Source: UBA10649 sp964597445 (GTDB lineage: Bacteria; Actinomycetota; Actinomycetes; S36-B12). From it: a stretch of 61,241 nucleotides of DNA. The position numbers and the translations under genes were made by a program. Location: contig CAZQXO010000008.1 of assembly GCA_964597445.1 (NCBI GenBank), positions 1-61,241 of the forward strand, given 5' to 3'. The notes under the pieces are model-generated. The model made no database searches and was not told the origin of the DNA. It saw nothing but the letters and a program-made list of their open reading frames with translations. Positions 25,091 through 32,609 of this stretch are shown here, one piece after another; the first letter of the stretch is position 1; the number at the start of each line of letters is the position of its first letter.

Positions 25091-26040
25091 CTTGCCGCCA
25101 CCAGGTCGCGAGCAGCACTGGCCACTCCTTCAGGGGTGAGGGAGAACCGATCGAAGAGGAAGGCAACGTCGCCGGTCGGAGCGAACTCGTGGGTGCCCAG
25201 CAGGCGCATGCGCACCGGATGCTCCTGGGCCACCAGCTCGGCCACCGCACCGCCGAGACCACCCCGCGGGACAGATTCCTCCACTGTGACGATTCCTGCC
25301 GTGCCTCGTGCCGCGTCGAGAACCGCCTCACGGTCGAGTGGATGCACCGTCGCCATGTTGAGGACTCGCGCCTGCACCCCCTCCGCGGCCAGGGCGACTG
25401 CTGCCGACAACGCCACCTCGACCATGGTGCCGTTGGCCACGATCGTCACGTCCGAGCCGGGGACGAGCTCCTCGGCCCGACCGAACCGGAACGCCGGGCT
25501 GCGACCCTCGGAGACCGAGGCAACGCGATGGCGACCGATGCGCAGGAACACGGGACCCTCGTGCTGGGCCGCCCACAGGACAGCGTCACGTGTTTGGTCG
25601 GGGTCGGCCGGCACGAGGATGGGGAGATCATCCAGGGCCCTCATCCACGCGATGTCCTCGATGGAGTGGTGCGTGGGTCCGAGCTCACCGTAGGAGACAC
25701 CTGGACTCTGGCCGCAGAGCTTGACGTTCATCCCGCTGTAGACGATGTCCGCCTTGATCTGCTCCATGGCGCGCCCCGTGAGAAACGGCGACGCCGCCGA
25801 GACAAAGGGCAGGAAGCCGGCATTGGCGAGTCCTGCGGCGACCCCCACCATGTTCTGCTCGGCGATGCCCACGTTGATGAGACGGTCAGGGAACGCCTCC
25901 CGGAAGCCACCCAGGTTGCTCGATCCCACGGAGTCATTGCAGACCGCGACGATTCGCTCGTCGTCCCGGGCCAGCGCGATCAGGGTCTCGGCGAATGAGA
26001 CGCGGCAATCGTGGCCTGTCGCATCAGCGATGCCGCTCAT
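25087..26040 (-). CDS. Transketolase-like protein, C-terminal subunit
   Basis: A 317-residue protein equal to the pyrimidine-binding and C-terminal domains of transketolase. The catalytic glutamate that activates thiamine diphosphate is Glu61 in NVGIAEQNMVGVAAGLA; other family segments are GPTHHSIEDIAWMRAL and a C-terminal domain with VEESVPRGGLGGAVAEL. It overlaps the N-terminal subunit gene as ATGA. Two-subunit transketolases occur in specialised carbohydrate pathways, including the apulose 4-phosphate transketolase of D-apiose catabolism. Confidence 0.88.
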   Translation of the reverse strand: MSGIADATGHDCRVSFAETLIALARDDERIVAVCNDSVGSSNLGGFREAFPDRLINVGIAEQNMVGVAAGLANAGFLPFVSAASPFLTGRAMEQIKADIVYSGMNVKLCGQSPGVSYGELGPTHHSIEDIAWMRALDDLPILVPADPDQTRDAVLWAAQHEGPVFLRIGRHRVASVSEGRSPAFRFGRAEELVPGSDVTIVANGTMVEVALSAAVALAAEGVQARVLNMATVHPLDREAVLDAARGTAGIVTVEESVPRGGLGGAVAELVAQEHPVRMRLLGTHEFAPTGDVAFLFDRFSLTPEGVASAARDLVAAR

Positions 26041-26888
26041 GCCTGCACTCCCGTCAGCTCACGGACAGCCTGCTCGACCTGCTCGGCAGACGGCACCTTG
26101 TGGTGCCATGCAGCCAGACCCTCCATGAACGAGACACCCTTGCCCTTGATGGTGTTGGCCACGATCGCCCGAGGCCTCCCCGACTCGCCTGGCGATCGGA
26201 GTGCCGACCACAGCGAATCCACATCGTGGCCGTCCATGACGCTCGTGTCCCAGCCGAACGCGCTGAGCTTGGCGTCGAGCGGGTCCAGACCGTTGGTCTC
26301 CTCCGTGCCTGCACCCTGCTGCAGGCGGTTGCGGTCCACGACCAGCGTGAGTCGGGACAAGCCCCGATGGGCCGCATACATGAGCGCCTCCCAATTGGAG
26401 CCCTCCTGCATCTCCCCATCACCCACGATCACGAACGTGCGCCAGTCAGCACCGCTCAGCTGGGCTCCCGTGGCCATCCCCACGGCGACCGGCAGGCCGT
26501 GCCCCAGCGGCCCGGTGTTGGTCTCCACGCCGGGCGCCTTGCGTCGATTCGGGTGGCCTCCCAGTCGCGAGTCCGGTCCTGCGAACGTCCGGAGCTCAGC
26601 CTCAGGGAAGAACCCGCGCAGGGCCAGGGCCGTGTAGAGGGAGGCCGCGGCGTGCCCCTTGCTCAGCACCAGCCGGTCGCGACCGGGCCACGCGGGATCG
26701 TGCGGATCCAGGCGCAGGACGCCGCCGTACAGCACCCCGAGGATGTCGGCGACCGAGAAGTCACCTCCCACATGCCCCAAGCCGGCAGCGGCGATGGTGT
26801 CGAGGCAGCCGAGCCGGATGCGCAGGGCGAACTCCCGGATCTCGTCGACCTGAGCGCACGGCGGATCTGTCCGGGACGCAGCCGACAT
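26037..26888 (-). CDS. Transketolase-like protein, N-terminal subunit
   Basis: A 283-residue thiamine-diphosphate-binding domain: GLGHVGGDFSVADIL, LSKGHAAASLYTALA, NTGPLGHGLPVAVGMA, the magnesium/ThDP motif GDGEMQEGSN (156-165) and ANTIKGKGVSFME. It pairs with the following gene to form a full transketolase. ATG 26888 has no good ribosome-binding site; a palindromic operator-like sequence abuts the start codon and covers the predicted transcription start. It opens the catabolic operon N-subunit, C-subunit, kinase, isomerase. Confidence 0.88.
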   Translation of the reverse strand: MSAASRTDPPCAQVDEIREFALRIRLGCLDTIAAAGLGHVGGDFSVADILGVLYGGVLRLDPHDPAWPGRDRLVLSKGHAAASLYTALALRGFFPEAELRTFAGPDSRLGGHPNRRKAPGVETNTGPLGHGLPVAVGMATGAQLSGADWRTFVIVGDGEMQEGSNWEALMYAAHRGLSRLTLVVDRNRLQQGAGTEETNGLDPLDAKLSAFGWDTSVMDGHDVDSLWSALRSPGESGRPRAIVANTIKGKGVSFMEGLAAWHHKVPSAEQVEQAVRELTGVQA

Positions 26889-26911
26889 TGAATATCCATT
26901 CAGTAGTGAAT
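26889..26911. promoter_or_regulatory. Three-half-site operator before the transketolase operon
   Basis: On the plus strand TGAAT, ATTCA and TGAAT occur with 4-base spacers, giving two overlapping palindromes. The block begins at the base next to the transketolase ATG and covers the predicted transcription start. It is strikingly AT-rich. The adjacent SorC-type regulator is the likely binder. Confidence 0.65.
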
Positions 26912-26917
26912 ACGTTA
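26912..26917 (-). promoter_or_regulatory. Possible -10 of the transketolase operon
   Basis: The minus strand reads TAACGT, fitting TANNNT. Transcription would begin near 26905, leaving a leader of under 20 bases. No convincing -35 element lies upstream. Confidence 0.4.
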
Positions 26918-26967
26918 CTCCATCCTGTCCTTCCGCCGAGGTTCCGTCAAGGACCCCGGCTCACCAG

Positions 26968-27936
26968 TCAGGGGGGCAGCAGGGCCAGCGCGACCGTCTC
27001 GTCCGTCACGAGAACCGACACCCAGCCTCCCAGCAGGGCGGCCCGAACAGCCCCGACCTTGTCCTGACCCCCCGCCACCGCGATGCGTCGTGGCACCGCT
27101 CGGATCTGGTCCGAGGTCATGCCCATCAACCGGTCGTCGATGGCGCTCGGAACCTCACGGCCGTGGGCATCGAAGTAGCGGAGGCAGATGTCACCGACGG
27201 CACCCGCAGCGATCAGGTCGGCGACCTGCTCCTCGGTCATCACATTCCCGCTTCGCCGCAACAGCGGTGACGGCTCGGCCGACCCGATGCCCACCAGAGA
27301 GGTCGTGATCTGGCTCCAGGCGCGGACCACCTCGCCGACAGAGGGGTCCGCGAGCATCGCATCGCGGGTGGAGGAGTTCCCGACGATCGCAGGGGATGGG
27401 ACATAGAGCGGCTCAGCGCGGAGGACCTCGGCCAGCCTCCCGGCGAGACGCGTCGCCTGCATCTGGACGGCCGGATCCCCCACACCACCGAACATCTGGA
27501 CGACCCGACGCGCCCGGGGCGGGAGCTGCGGCCGCATCACCTCGACCGCTGCCACCAGTGAGCCACTCCAGGACGACACCCCCACCACGTCAGCACCGAC
27601 AAGGGACACGTCGAGGTAGGCGCCTGCCGCGGCACCGAGCGCACGCACCGGATCCCCCGCACCAGCCGTGTCGACGACCACGACATCGGCGAGCCCGTAC
27701 GTCGATGCAATCGCCTCCTCGAGCTCCGTGTGCACACCCTCGGGCAGGACAACGACCGATCGGACGATCCCGCGCTCACTCGCCTCCTTCAGGAGGCGTG
27801 ACACGCGAGCCTGGGAGAGGCCGAGTTGGCGTGCGATGTCCGTCTGGGTCGCTCTGCCCTCGTGATACATGCGGGCCACGCGGGACAGGAGGCGCAGGTG
27901 ACTCGTCGCGGCACTCGTGTCAGAGGAGACGGTCAC
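26968..27936 (-). CDS. SorC/DeoR-type sugar-responsive transcriptional regulator
   Basis: A 322-residue regulator with an N-terminal helix-turn-helix, TQTDIARQLGLSQARVSRLL (30-49), and a SorC-type sugar-phosphate-binding C-terminal domain (about 60-322; VVGVSSWSGSLVAAVEVM, VVQMFGGVGDP, GNSSTRDAMLADPSV, VAGGQDKVGAVRAALLGG). Family members are usually released from DNA by a phosphorylated sugar of their pathway. I chose GTG 27936: it leads straight into the DNA-binding domain and TACGAT lies six bases upstream, so the transcript is probably leaderless. The open frame upstream overlaps the divergent ROK gene and is spurious. Confidence 0.88.
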   Translation of the reverse strand: MTVSSDTSAATSHLRLLSRVARMYHEGRATQTDIARQLGLSQARVSRLLKEASERGIVRSVVVLPEGVHTELEEAIASTYGLADVVVVDTAGAGDPVRALGAAAGAYLDVSLVGADVVGVSSWSGSLVAAVEVMRPQLPPRARRVVQMFGGVGDPAVQMQATRLAGRLAEVLRAEPLYVPSPAIVGNSSTRDAMLADPSVGEVVRAWSQITTSLVGIGSAEPSPLLRRSGNVMTEEQVADLIAAGAVGDICLRYFDAHGREVPSAIDDRLMGMTSDQIRAVPRRIAVAGGQDKVGAVRAALLGGWVSVLVTDETVALALLPP

Positions 27937-27941
27937 CCCGT

Positions 27942-27948
27942 TATCGTA
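27942..27948. promoter_or_regulatory. Overlapping divergent -10 elements
   Basis: The heptamer TATCGTA contains a plus-strand -10 TATCGT (27942-27947), towards the ROK kinase, and a minus-strand -10 TACGAT (27943-27948), towards the SorC regulator. The two hexamers share five base pairs. The minus-strand element is six bases from the regulator GTG; the plus-strand one would give a short leader containing the ROK ribosome-binding site. Confidence 0.6.
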
Positions 27949-27978
27949 GGCACGCCCGCACACGGCGAAGGGAGTTCG

Positions 27979-28881
27979 ATGCTCATCGGCATCGATTGGG
28001 GCGGCACCAAGATCGAAGGTGTCGCGCTGGAGCCTGATGGCACCGAACTCCTGCGCATCCGGGAGTCGACCCCGCGCGGGGACTACGAGGGATGTCTGAC
28101 CATCGTGCGCGATCTCGTCCGCCGTCTCGAGGAGGCGACGGGCCGTCAGGGAACCGTCGGAATCGGGATCCCCGGGTCCCTCGAACCGGAGAGCCGCCTG
28201 GGCAAGGGCGGAAGTTCCACGTGGATCAACGGAAAGCCCGTCGAGGCCGACCTCCGGCGCTTCCTCGATCGCCCGCTGCGCATCGAGAACGACGCTGACT
28301 GCTTCGCCGCATCCGAGGCCATCGACGGCGCCGGTGCCGGATATCGCGTCGTCTTCGGCGTGATCATCGCGAGCGGCACGGGCGCCGGGGTCGCCATCGA
28401 CGGGCGCCCCCACCACGGCCCCAACAACAGTGCAGGCGACTGGGGCCACAATCCCCTTCCCTATGCCCGAGAGGTCGAACTGCCTGGCGAGGCGTGCTAC
28501 TGCGGCAAGAGCGGATGCCTCGAGACCTGGCTCTCCGGGTACTCCTTCGCTCGGGAGTTCGCCCGCGCCAGCGGCGAGGAGGCGCTTCCCTCCCAGATCA
28601 TGGAGCGACGGCGAGAAGGTGACGAGGTCGCCGACACCGTCTACCTCGCCTGGCTCGACAGGGCAGCACGGGGCCTCGCCGTCGTCGTCAACACGCTCGA
28701 CCCCGATGTCTTCGTCATGGGCGGCGGGATGAGCAACATCGACGAGATCTATCGGGATCTGCCACCCCTGATCGGCCGCTACACCTTCTCGCCGGTCTTC
28801 AGCACCCCTGTCGTGCGATCCGTGCACGGCGACTCGAGCGGCGTTCGCGGCGCCGCATGGCTGTGGAAGGACGACTCATGA
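27979..28881 (+). CDS. ROK-family sugar kinase, fructokinase/mannokinase-like
   Basis: A 300-residue hexokinase-fold kinase. It has the ATP-binding MLIGIDWGGTKIEGVAL, the catalytic aspartate in RIENDADCF (Asp105), and the ROK zinc site: His157 in GDWGHNPLP, then Cys173, Cys175 and Cys180 in CYCGKSGC followed by LETW. The ACYCGKSGCLETW form resembles Mak-type fructokinases. ATG 27979 has GGGAG upstream. It is divergent from the SorC regulator and overlaps the following phosphatase-like gene as ATGA. Fructose or mannose is a plausible substrate, but specificity is not proven. Confidence 0.87.
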   Translation: MLIGIDWGGTKIEGVALEPDGTELLRIRESTPRGDYEGCLTIVRDLVRRLEEATGRQGTVGIGIPGSLEPESRLGKGGSSTWINGKPVEADLRRFLDRPLRIENDADCFAASEAIDGAGAGYRVVFGVIIASGTGAGVAIDGRPHHGPNNSAGDWGHNPLPYAREVELPGEACYCGKSGCLETWLSGYSFAREFARASGEEALPSQIMERRREGDEVADTVYLAWLDRAARGLAVVVNTLDPDVFVMGGGMSNIDEIYRDLPPLIGRYTFSPVFSTPVVRSVHGDSSGVRGAAWLWKDDS

Positions 28882-29681
28882 CGGAGGATCGCATGGTGGC
28901 GCCGTTGCACCTGCAGGAGCGCTACGACGCTGCGATCGCTGTGATCCGAGAGGCCGGAGCCATGGCGCTCCACCACTTCCGCAATCTCGGATCGCTCACC
29001 GTGGAGAGCAAGGGCGTGCAGGACCCGGTGAGCGAGGCCGACCGCCAGACCGAGCAGATCATCAGAGATCGGCTCACCCACCGCTTCCCCGAGGACGCCT
29101 TCGTCGGGGAGGAGACCGGCGCCAGCGACGTGGAGACGGCTCGCGGGGTCTGGGTCGTCGACCCGATCGATGGGACGCAGCCATTCCTGCTGGGCCTGCC
29201 GACGTGGTGCGTGTCGATCGCGTACGTCGAGGCCGGAAGCATCAGCATCGGACTCATCTACAACCCCGTGACCGACGACTTGTACGCGGCGCTCCGTGGC
29301 CATGGAGCCCGGTGGAACGACCAGATCATGGCTGTTCGTGATGCGGGATCCCTGGCCGACGGCCTCACGGGAATGGGTTGCAGTTCCCGCACCTCTCCGC
29401 AGGACATCGGCCACATTGCCTCGGGCCTGCGCAGCCACGGCGGGATGTATCACCGAGTCGGATCGGGCGCCCTCACCCTGGCCTACGTTGCCACAGGCCA
29501 ACTGATCGGATACGTCGAGACGCACATCAACGCCTGGGACTGCCTTGCCGCGATCCTGCTGGTGGAAGAGGCGGGCGGGCGTGTGTCGCCCTTCCTCGAG
29601 GAGAACGGCGTCACCGGTGGCGGCCCCATCGTCGCCGCCACGCCGCTCGTGTTCGACGAACTGGCGGGCCTCCTGCCGTGA
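28878..29681 (+). CDS. Inositol-monophosphatase-family phosphatase
   Basis: A 267-residue lithium-sensitive-type phosphatase with the metal-binding motifs GEETG (Glu78, Glu79), VVDPIDGT (Asp95, Asp98) and INAWDCLAA (Asp221). The residues after DGT are QPF instead of the common xNF, a small departure at the active-site edge. Possible substrates are inositol phosphate, a sugar phosphate, histidinol phosphate or PAP. The coupling with a ROK kinase argues for a sugar phosphate. ATG 28878 overlaps the kinase stop as ATGA and has AAGGA upstream. It converges with rsmB across 31 bases. Confidence 0.85.
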   Translation: MTEDRMVAPLHLQERYDAAIAVIREAGAMALHHFRNLGSLTVESKGVQDPVSEADRQTEQIIRDRLTHRFPEDAFVGEETGASDVETARGVWVVDPIDGTQPFLLGLPTWCVSIAYVEAGSISIGLIYNPVTDDLYAALRGHGARWNDQIMAVRDAGSLADGLTGMGCSSRTSPQDIGHIASGLRSHGGMYHRVGSGALTLAYVATGQLIGYVETHINAWDCLAAILLVEEAGGRVSPFLEENGVTGGGPIVAATPLVFDELAGLLP

Positions 29682-29712
29682 GCCAGGTCCGCGGGCCACG
29701 ACTGGCGCGGAT

Positions 29713-31074
29713 CTAGGCCGGGCCTCGACGCAGGATCGCGAGGAACATCGCATCAGTGCCGTGCCGGTGCGGCCACAGTTGGATCATGGGACCGTCGCCG
29801 AGGTCATCCACCTCGGGAAGCAGGGCGCGAGCATCCTCGAGCACGACGTCGTCGCGCTCCCGCAGGACATCCGCGACCACGAACTCCGTCTCCGCGAGAT
29901 GCGGCGAGCACGTGACATAGGCGACGACACCGCCCGGCTTGACCGCGTCCACGGCCGTGCGCAGGAGGTCTCGCTGAACCCCACCGAGCGCCGCGAGATC
30001 ACCGGGCGTGCGTCGCCACCGCGACTCGGGCCGGCGGCGCAGGGCTCCCAGGCCGGTGCACGGGGCGTCGACGAGCACCCGGTCGAACTCCAGCTCCTGC
30101 CACGGTCGATGGCGCGCATCGCCCACGATGACCAGCGCATCCGAGTCCGGGCCGAGCGCGGACTCGACCAGCACCGCTCGATGCGGGTGCTGCTCGATCG
30201 CGATCAGACGCCCCCCCGACGTCCGGGCGAGGCCCGCGAGCAGCGCTGCCTTCCCTCCAGGACCGGCGCACATGTCGAGCCACCGACCGGCGTCATCGGG
30301 CACACTCGCCCGGGCCAGCGCGAGGGCGACGAGCTGGCTGCCTTCGTCCTGCACACCCGCGCGACCCTCCCGCACGCAGGCGAGGGACTCGGGCGCCCCG
30401 TCGACCAGCGTGGCTCCCACGGGCGACCAGCGTGCCGGACCAACCTCGGGAAGCGCGCGCAGTTCCTGCGGCTCCATCCGCCCCGGTCGAGCCACGAGTG
30501 CGGGGCGCGCCGCGAGGTTGTCAGCCTGGAGCAGTGCCGGCAGCTCATCCGCACGGGCACCGAGCGCCGAGCGCAGCGCCCGGACGATCCACACCGGATG
30601 GGACCACCGCAGTGCCAGCCACTCGACGTCGTCGTCCGCTCGATCACCACGCAGGACATCGGCCCACGCGTCGGAGTCGCGGGCCGCCACCTTCCGAAGC
30701 ACGGCGTTGGCGAAGCCGGCTCGCGCGGCACCGCCTGGCTTGGCCCCTGCAGCACGCGCGAGGTCGCAGGACGAGTCGACCGCAGCATGGTCCGGGACGC
30801 GCATGGACAGGATCTGATGAGCACCGATCCGAAGGATGTCGAGCAGGGCCGGCTCGACCCTGTCCAGCGGCCTGTCGACGCACGCACCAAGGATGGCGTC
30901 ATACCAGCCGCGCATCCGCAGCGTGCCGTAGGCGAGCTCCGTGGCGAAGGCCGCATCGCGACCGGTCAAGCCAAGTCCGTGCAGCACCTGGGGAAGCACG
31001 AGGTTGGCGTAGGCGTCGTCCTCGCGCACCGCGCGGAGGATCTCCATAGCCGCGCGGCGCGGGGCATCGCTCAC
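29713..31074 (-). CDS. rsmB: 16S rRNA m5C967 methyltransferase RsmB
   Basis: RsmB methylates C967 of 16S rRNA. The 453-residue protein has an N-terminal NusB-like domain (APRRAAMEILRAVREDDAYAN) and a C-terminal SAM-binding domain with MCAGPGGKAALLAGLA, DAPCTGLGALRRRPESRWRR and the catalytic YVTCSPHLAETE. I chose GTG 31074, overlapping the fmt stop as GTGA; the frame upstream of it is non-homologous. In related genomes rpe often lies just downstream; here the carbohydrate cassette intervenes. Confidence 0.95.
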   Translation of the reverse strand: MSDAPRRAAMEILRAVREDDAYANLVLPQVLHGLGLTGRDAAFATELAYGTLRMRGWYDAILGACVDRPLDRVEPALLDILRIGAHQILSMRVPDHAAVDSSCDLARAAGAKPGGAARAGFANAVLRKVAARDSDAWADVLRGDRADDDVEWLALRWSHPVWIVRALRSALGARADELPALLQADNLAARPALVARPGRMEPQELRALPEVGPARWSPVGATLVDGAPESLACVREGRAGVQDEGSQLVALALARASVPDDAGRWLDMCAGPGGKAALLAGLARTSGGRLIAIEQHPHRAVLVESALGPDSDALVIVGDARHRPWQELEFDRVLVDAPCTGLGALRRRPESRWRRTPGDLAALGGVQRDLLRTAVDAVKPGGVVAYVTCSPHLAETEFVVADVLRERDDVVLEDARALLPEVDDLGDGPMIQLWPHRHGTDAMFLAILRRGPA

Positions 31075-32024
31075 GAGGCGTCCCTGCCCAGGCGCGCACC
31101 CGGCGACAGTCTCAGGCCGCGGGCCCAGTCGGCCGCGGCCATCTCCTTCTTGCCGGCCGGTCGGACACATCCGAGCCGAACCGGATCAGTCAGGGTTCCC
31201 ACCAGGACCGATCTCTTCGTCACGAGCAGTTCTCCCGGCGAGAGGACCCCGACGGAAGGGTCACCTCCGTCACCATCGAGCACGGTGACCGGACCGAGAC
31301 CCAGACGCTCCCCCGCGATCGTGGTCCACGCACCCGGCGACGGGGTGCAGGCGCGCACCTGGCGATCGATGGCGAAGGACGGAGCATCCCAGCGCACCCG
31401 AGCATCGTCGACCGACAGCTTCGGTGCGTAGGACGCCTCCCCCATCTGCTCCACCGGGGCCACCCGACCGGACTCCAGCAGATCGAGAGTGTCGATCAGC
31501 AGATCCGCGCCGACGACCGCCAACCGGTCCAGCAGCATGCCTGCGGTGTCGTCCGGGGCGATCTCCTCCACGACGGATCCCAGCACGGGACCGGTGTCCA
31601 AGCCCTCCTCGAGCAGGAACGTCGAGGCGCCCGTGACGTCATCGCCACGCCAGATCGCGTGCTGCACCGGCGCAGCACCTCGCCATCGCGGAAGCAGGGA
31701 GAAATGCAGGTTGACCCAGCCGTGCCGGGGAATCGCCAGGGCTGACGCGGGAACGAGGCCTCCGAAGGCGACGATCGGCGCGACGTCCGGTTGCCGGTCC
31801 CGCAGCCAGGCGAGAACCTCCTCGCCCCGGAGCGATGCCGGCTTCACGACCTCGATACCGGCCTCCGCTGCCAGCCCGGCCACAGGAGACTGCGCCAGCG
31901 ATCGACCTCGGCCAGAGGGGGCATCGGGCCGCGTGATGACACCTACGACCTCGTGCGGGGAGTCCATCAGCCGACGCAGGGCCACCGCCGCGACATCCGG
32001 CGTGCCAGCGAAGACGCATCGCAC
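31071..32024 (-). CDS. fmt: Methionyl-tRNA formyltransferase
   Basis: Fmt formylates initiator Met-tRNA using 10-formyltetrahydrofolate. The 317 residues contain CVFAGTPDVAAVALRRL, the active-site segment NLHFSLLPRWRGAAPVQHAI and LLEEGLDTGPV, then a C-terminal OB-like domain. The start is GTG 32024, three bases after the def stop. It is grouped with def, whose product removes the formyl group later. Confidence 0.97.
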   Translation of the reverse strand: MRCVFAGTPDVAAVALRRLMDSPHEVVGVITRPDAPSGRGRSLAQSPVAGLAAEAGIEVVKPASLRGEEVLAWLRDRQPDVAPIVAFGGLVPASALAIPRHGWVNLHFSLLPRWRGAAPVQHAIWRGDDVTGASTFLLEEGLDTGPVLGSVVEEIAPDDTAGMLLDRLAVVGADLLIDTLDLLESGRVAPVEQMGEASYAPKLSVDDARVRWDAPSFAIDRQVRACTPSPGAWTTIAGERLGLGPVTVLDGDGGDPSVGVLSPGELLVTKRSVLVGTLTDPVRLGCVRPAGKKEMAAADWARGLRLSPGARLGRDAS

Positions 32025-32027
32025 CGG

Positions 32028-32573
32028 CTACAGCCAGCGCGAGGAGATCGAGTGCGGGCTGACCCGCACCTCCGGAGCCGGCTCACCGAACCACTCCGAC
32101 TGACGGATCTGGCGCATGGCCTCCTTGCGCACCTCCGGGTCGAGCCGATCGATGAACAGGATGCCGTCGAGGTGGTCGGTCTCGTGCTGGATGGCCCGGG
32201 ACAGCAGTTCGGTGCCCTCGATCACGACCGGCTCCCCATACATGTTCATGCCCTTGGCCACGACGCGGCGCGAGCGCGGAGTGTCGAAGGCGAGGTCAGG
32301 CAGGGAAAGGCACCCCTCCTGACCGTCCATGAGCTCGTCGGAGAGATCGAGGTCGGGATTGACCAGGTGGCCCGGCTCATCATCGACCCAGTAGGTGAAC
32401 ACGCGAAGGGACACACCGATCTGCGGCGCTGCCAGCCCCGCGCCGGGTGCGTCCATCATCGTCTCGGTGAGGTCCTTGACGAGCTTGCGCAGCTCCTTGT
32501 CGAAGGTCTCGACCGGCGCGGCCGGCGTGCGAAGGACGGGGTCGCCGAAGAGTCGAATGGGCTGGATGGCCAT
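32028..32573 (-). CDS. def: Peptide deformylase
   Basis: Def removes the N-formyl group from new proteins. The 181-residue metalloenzyme has all three motifs: GAGLAAPQIG, EGCLSLPD (metal cysteine) and QHETDHLDG (two metal histidines and the catalytic glutamate). ATG 32573 has no ribosome-binding site. TACACT lies six bases upstream, so a leaderless transcript def-fmt-rsmB can start here, independent of priA. Confidence 0.97.
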   Translation of the reverse strand: MAIQPIRLFGDPVLRTPAAPVETFDKELRKLVKDLTETMMDAPGAGLAAPQIGVSLRVFTYWVDDEPGHLVNPDLDLSDELMDGQEGCLSLPDLAFDTPRSRRVVAKGMNMYGEPVVIEGTELLSRAIQHETDHLDGILFIDRLDPEVRKEAMRQIRQSEWFGEPAPEVRVSPHSISSRWL

Positions 32574-32579
32574 GCCGCG

Positions 32580-32585
32580 AGTGTA
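32580..32585 (-). promoter_or_regulatory. -10 element of def, leaderless
   Basis: The minus strand reads TACACT, followed by CGCGGC and then the def ATG. It lies in the 36-base gap between priA and def. Confidence 0.7.
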
Positions 32586-32609
32586 GACACGTGGCGGGTG
32601 ACGCCTCGA

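Noticed and set aside
26889..26902. TGAAT-N4-ATTCA as an ArgR box
   Set aside because: It matches the enterobacterial ARG-box core but sits before a sugar operon beside a SorC regulator, has a third half-site with the same spacing, and differs from the palindrome at argC here.
27937..28827. N-terminal extension of the SorC regulator by about 297 residues
   Set aside because: It runs antisense through the ROK kinase gene and has no homology-like features. The helix-turn-helix begins right after GTG 27936, which has its own -10.
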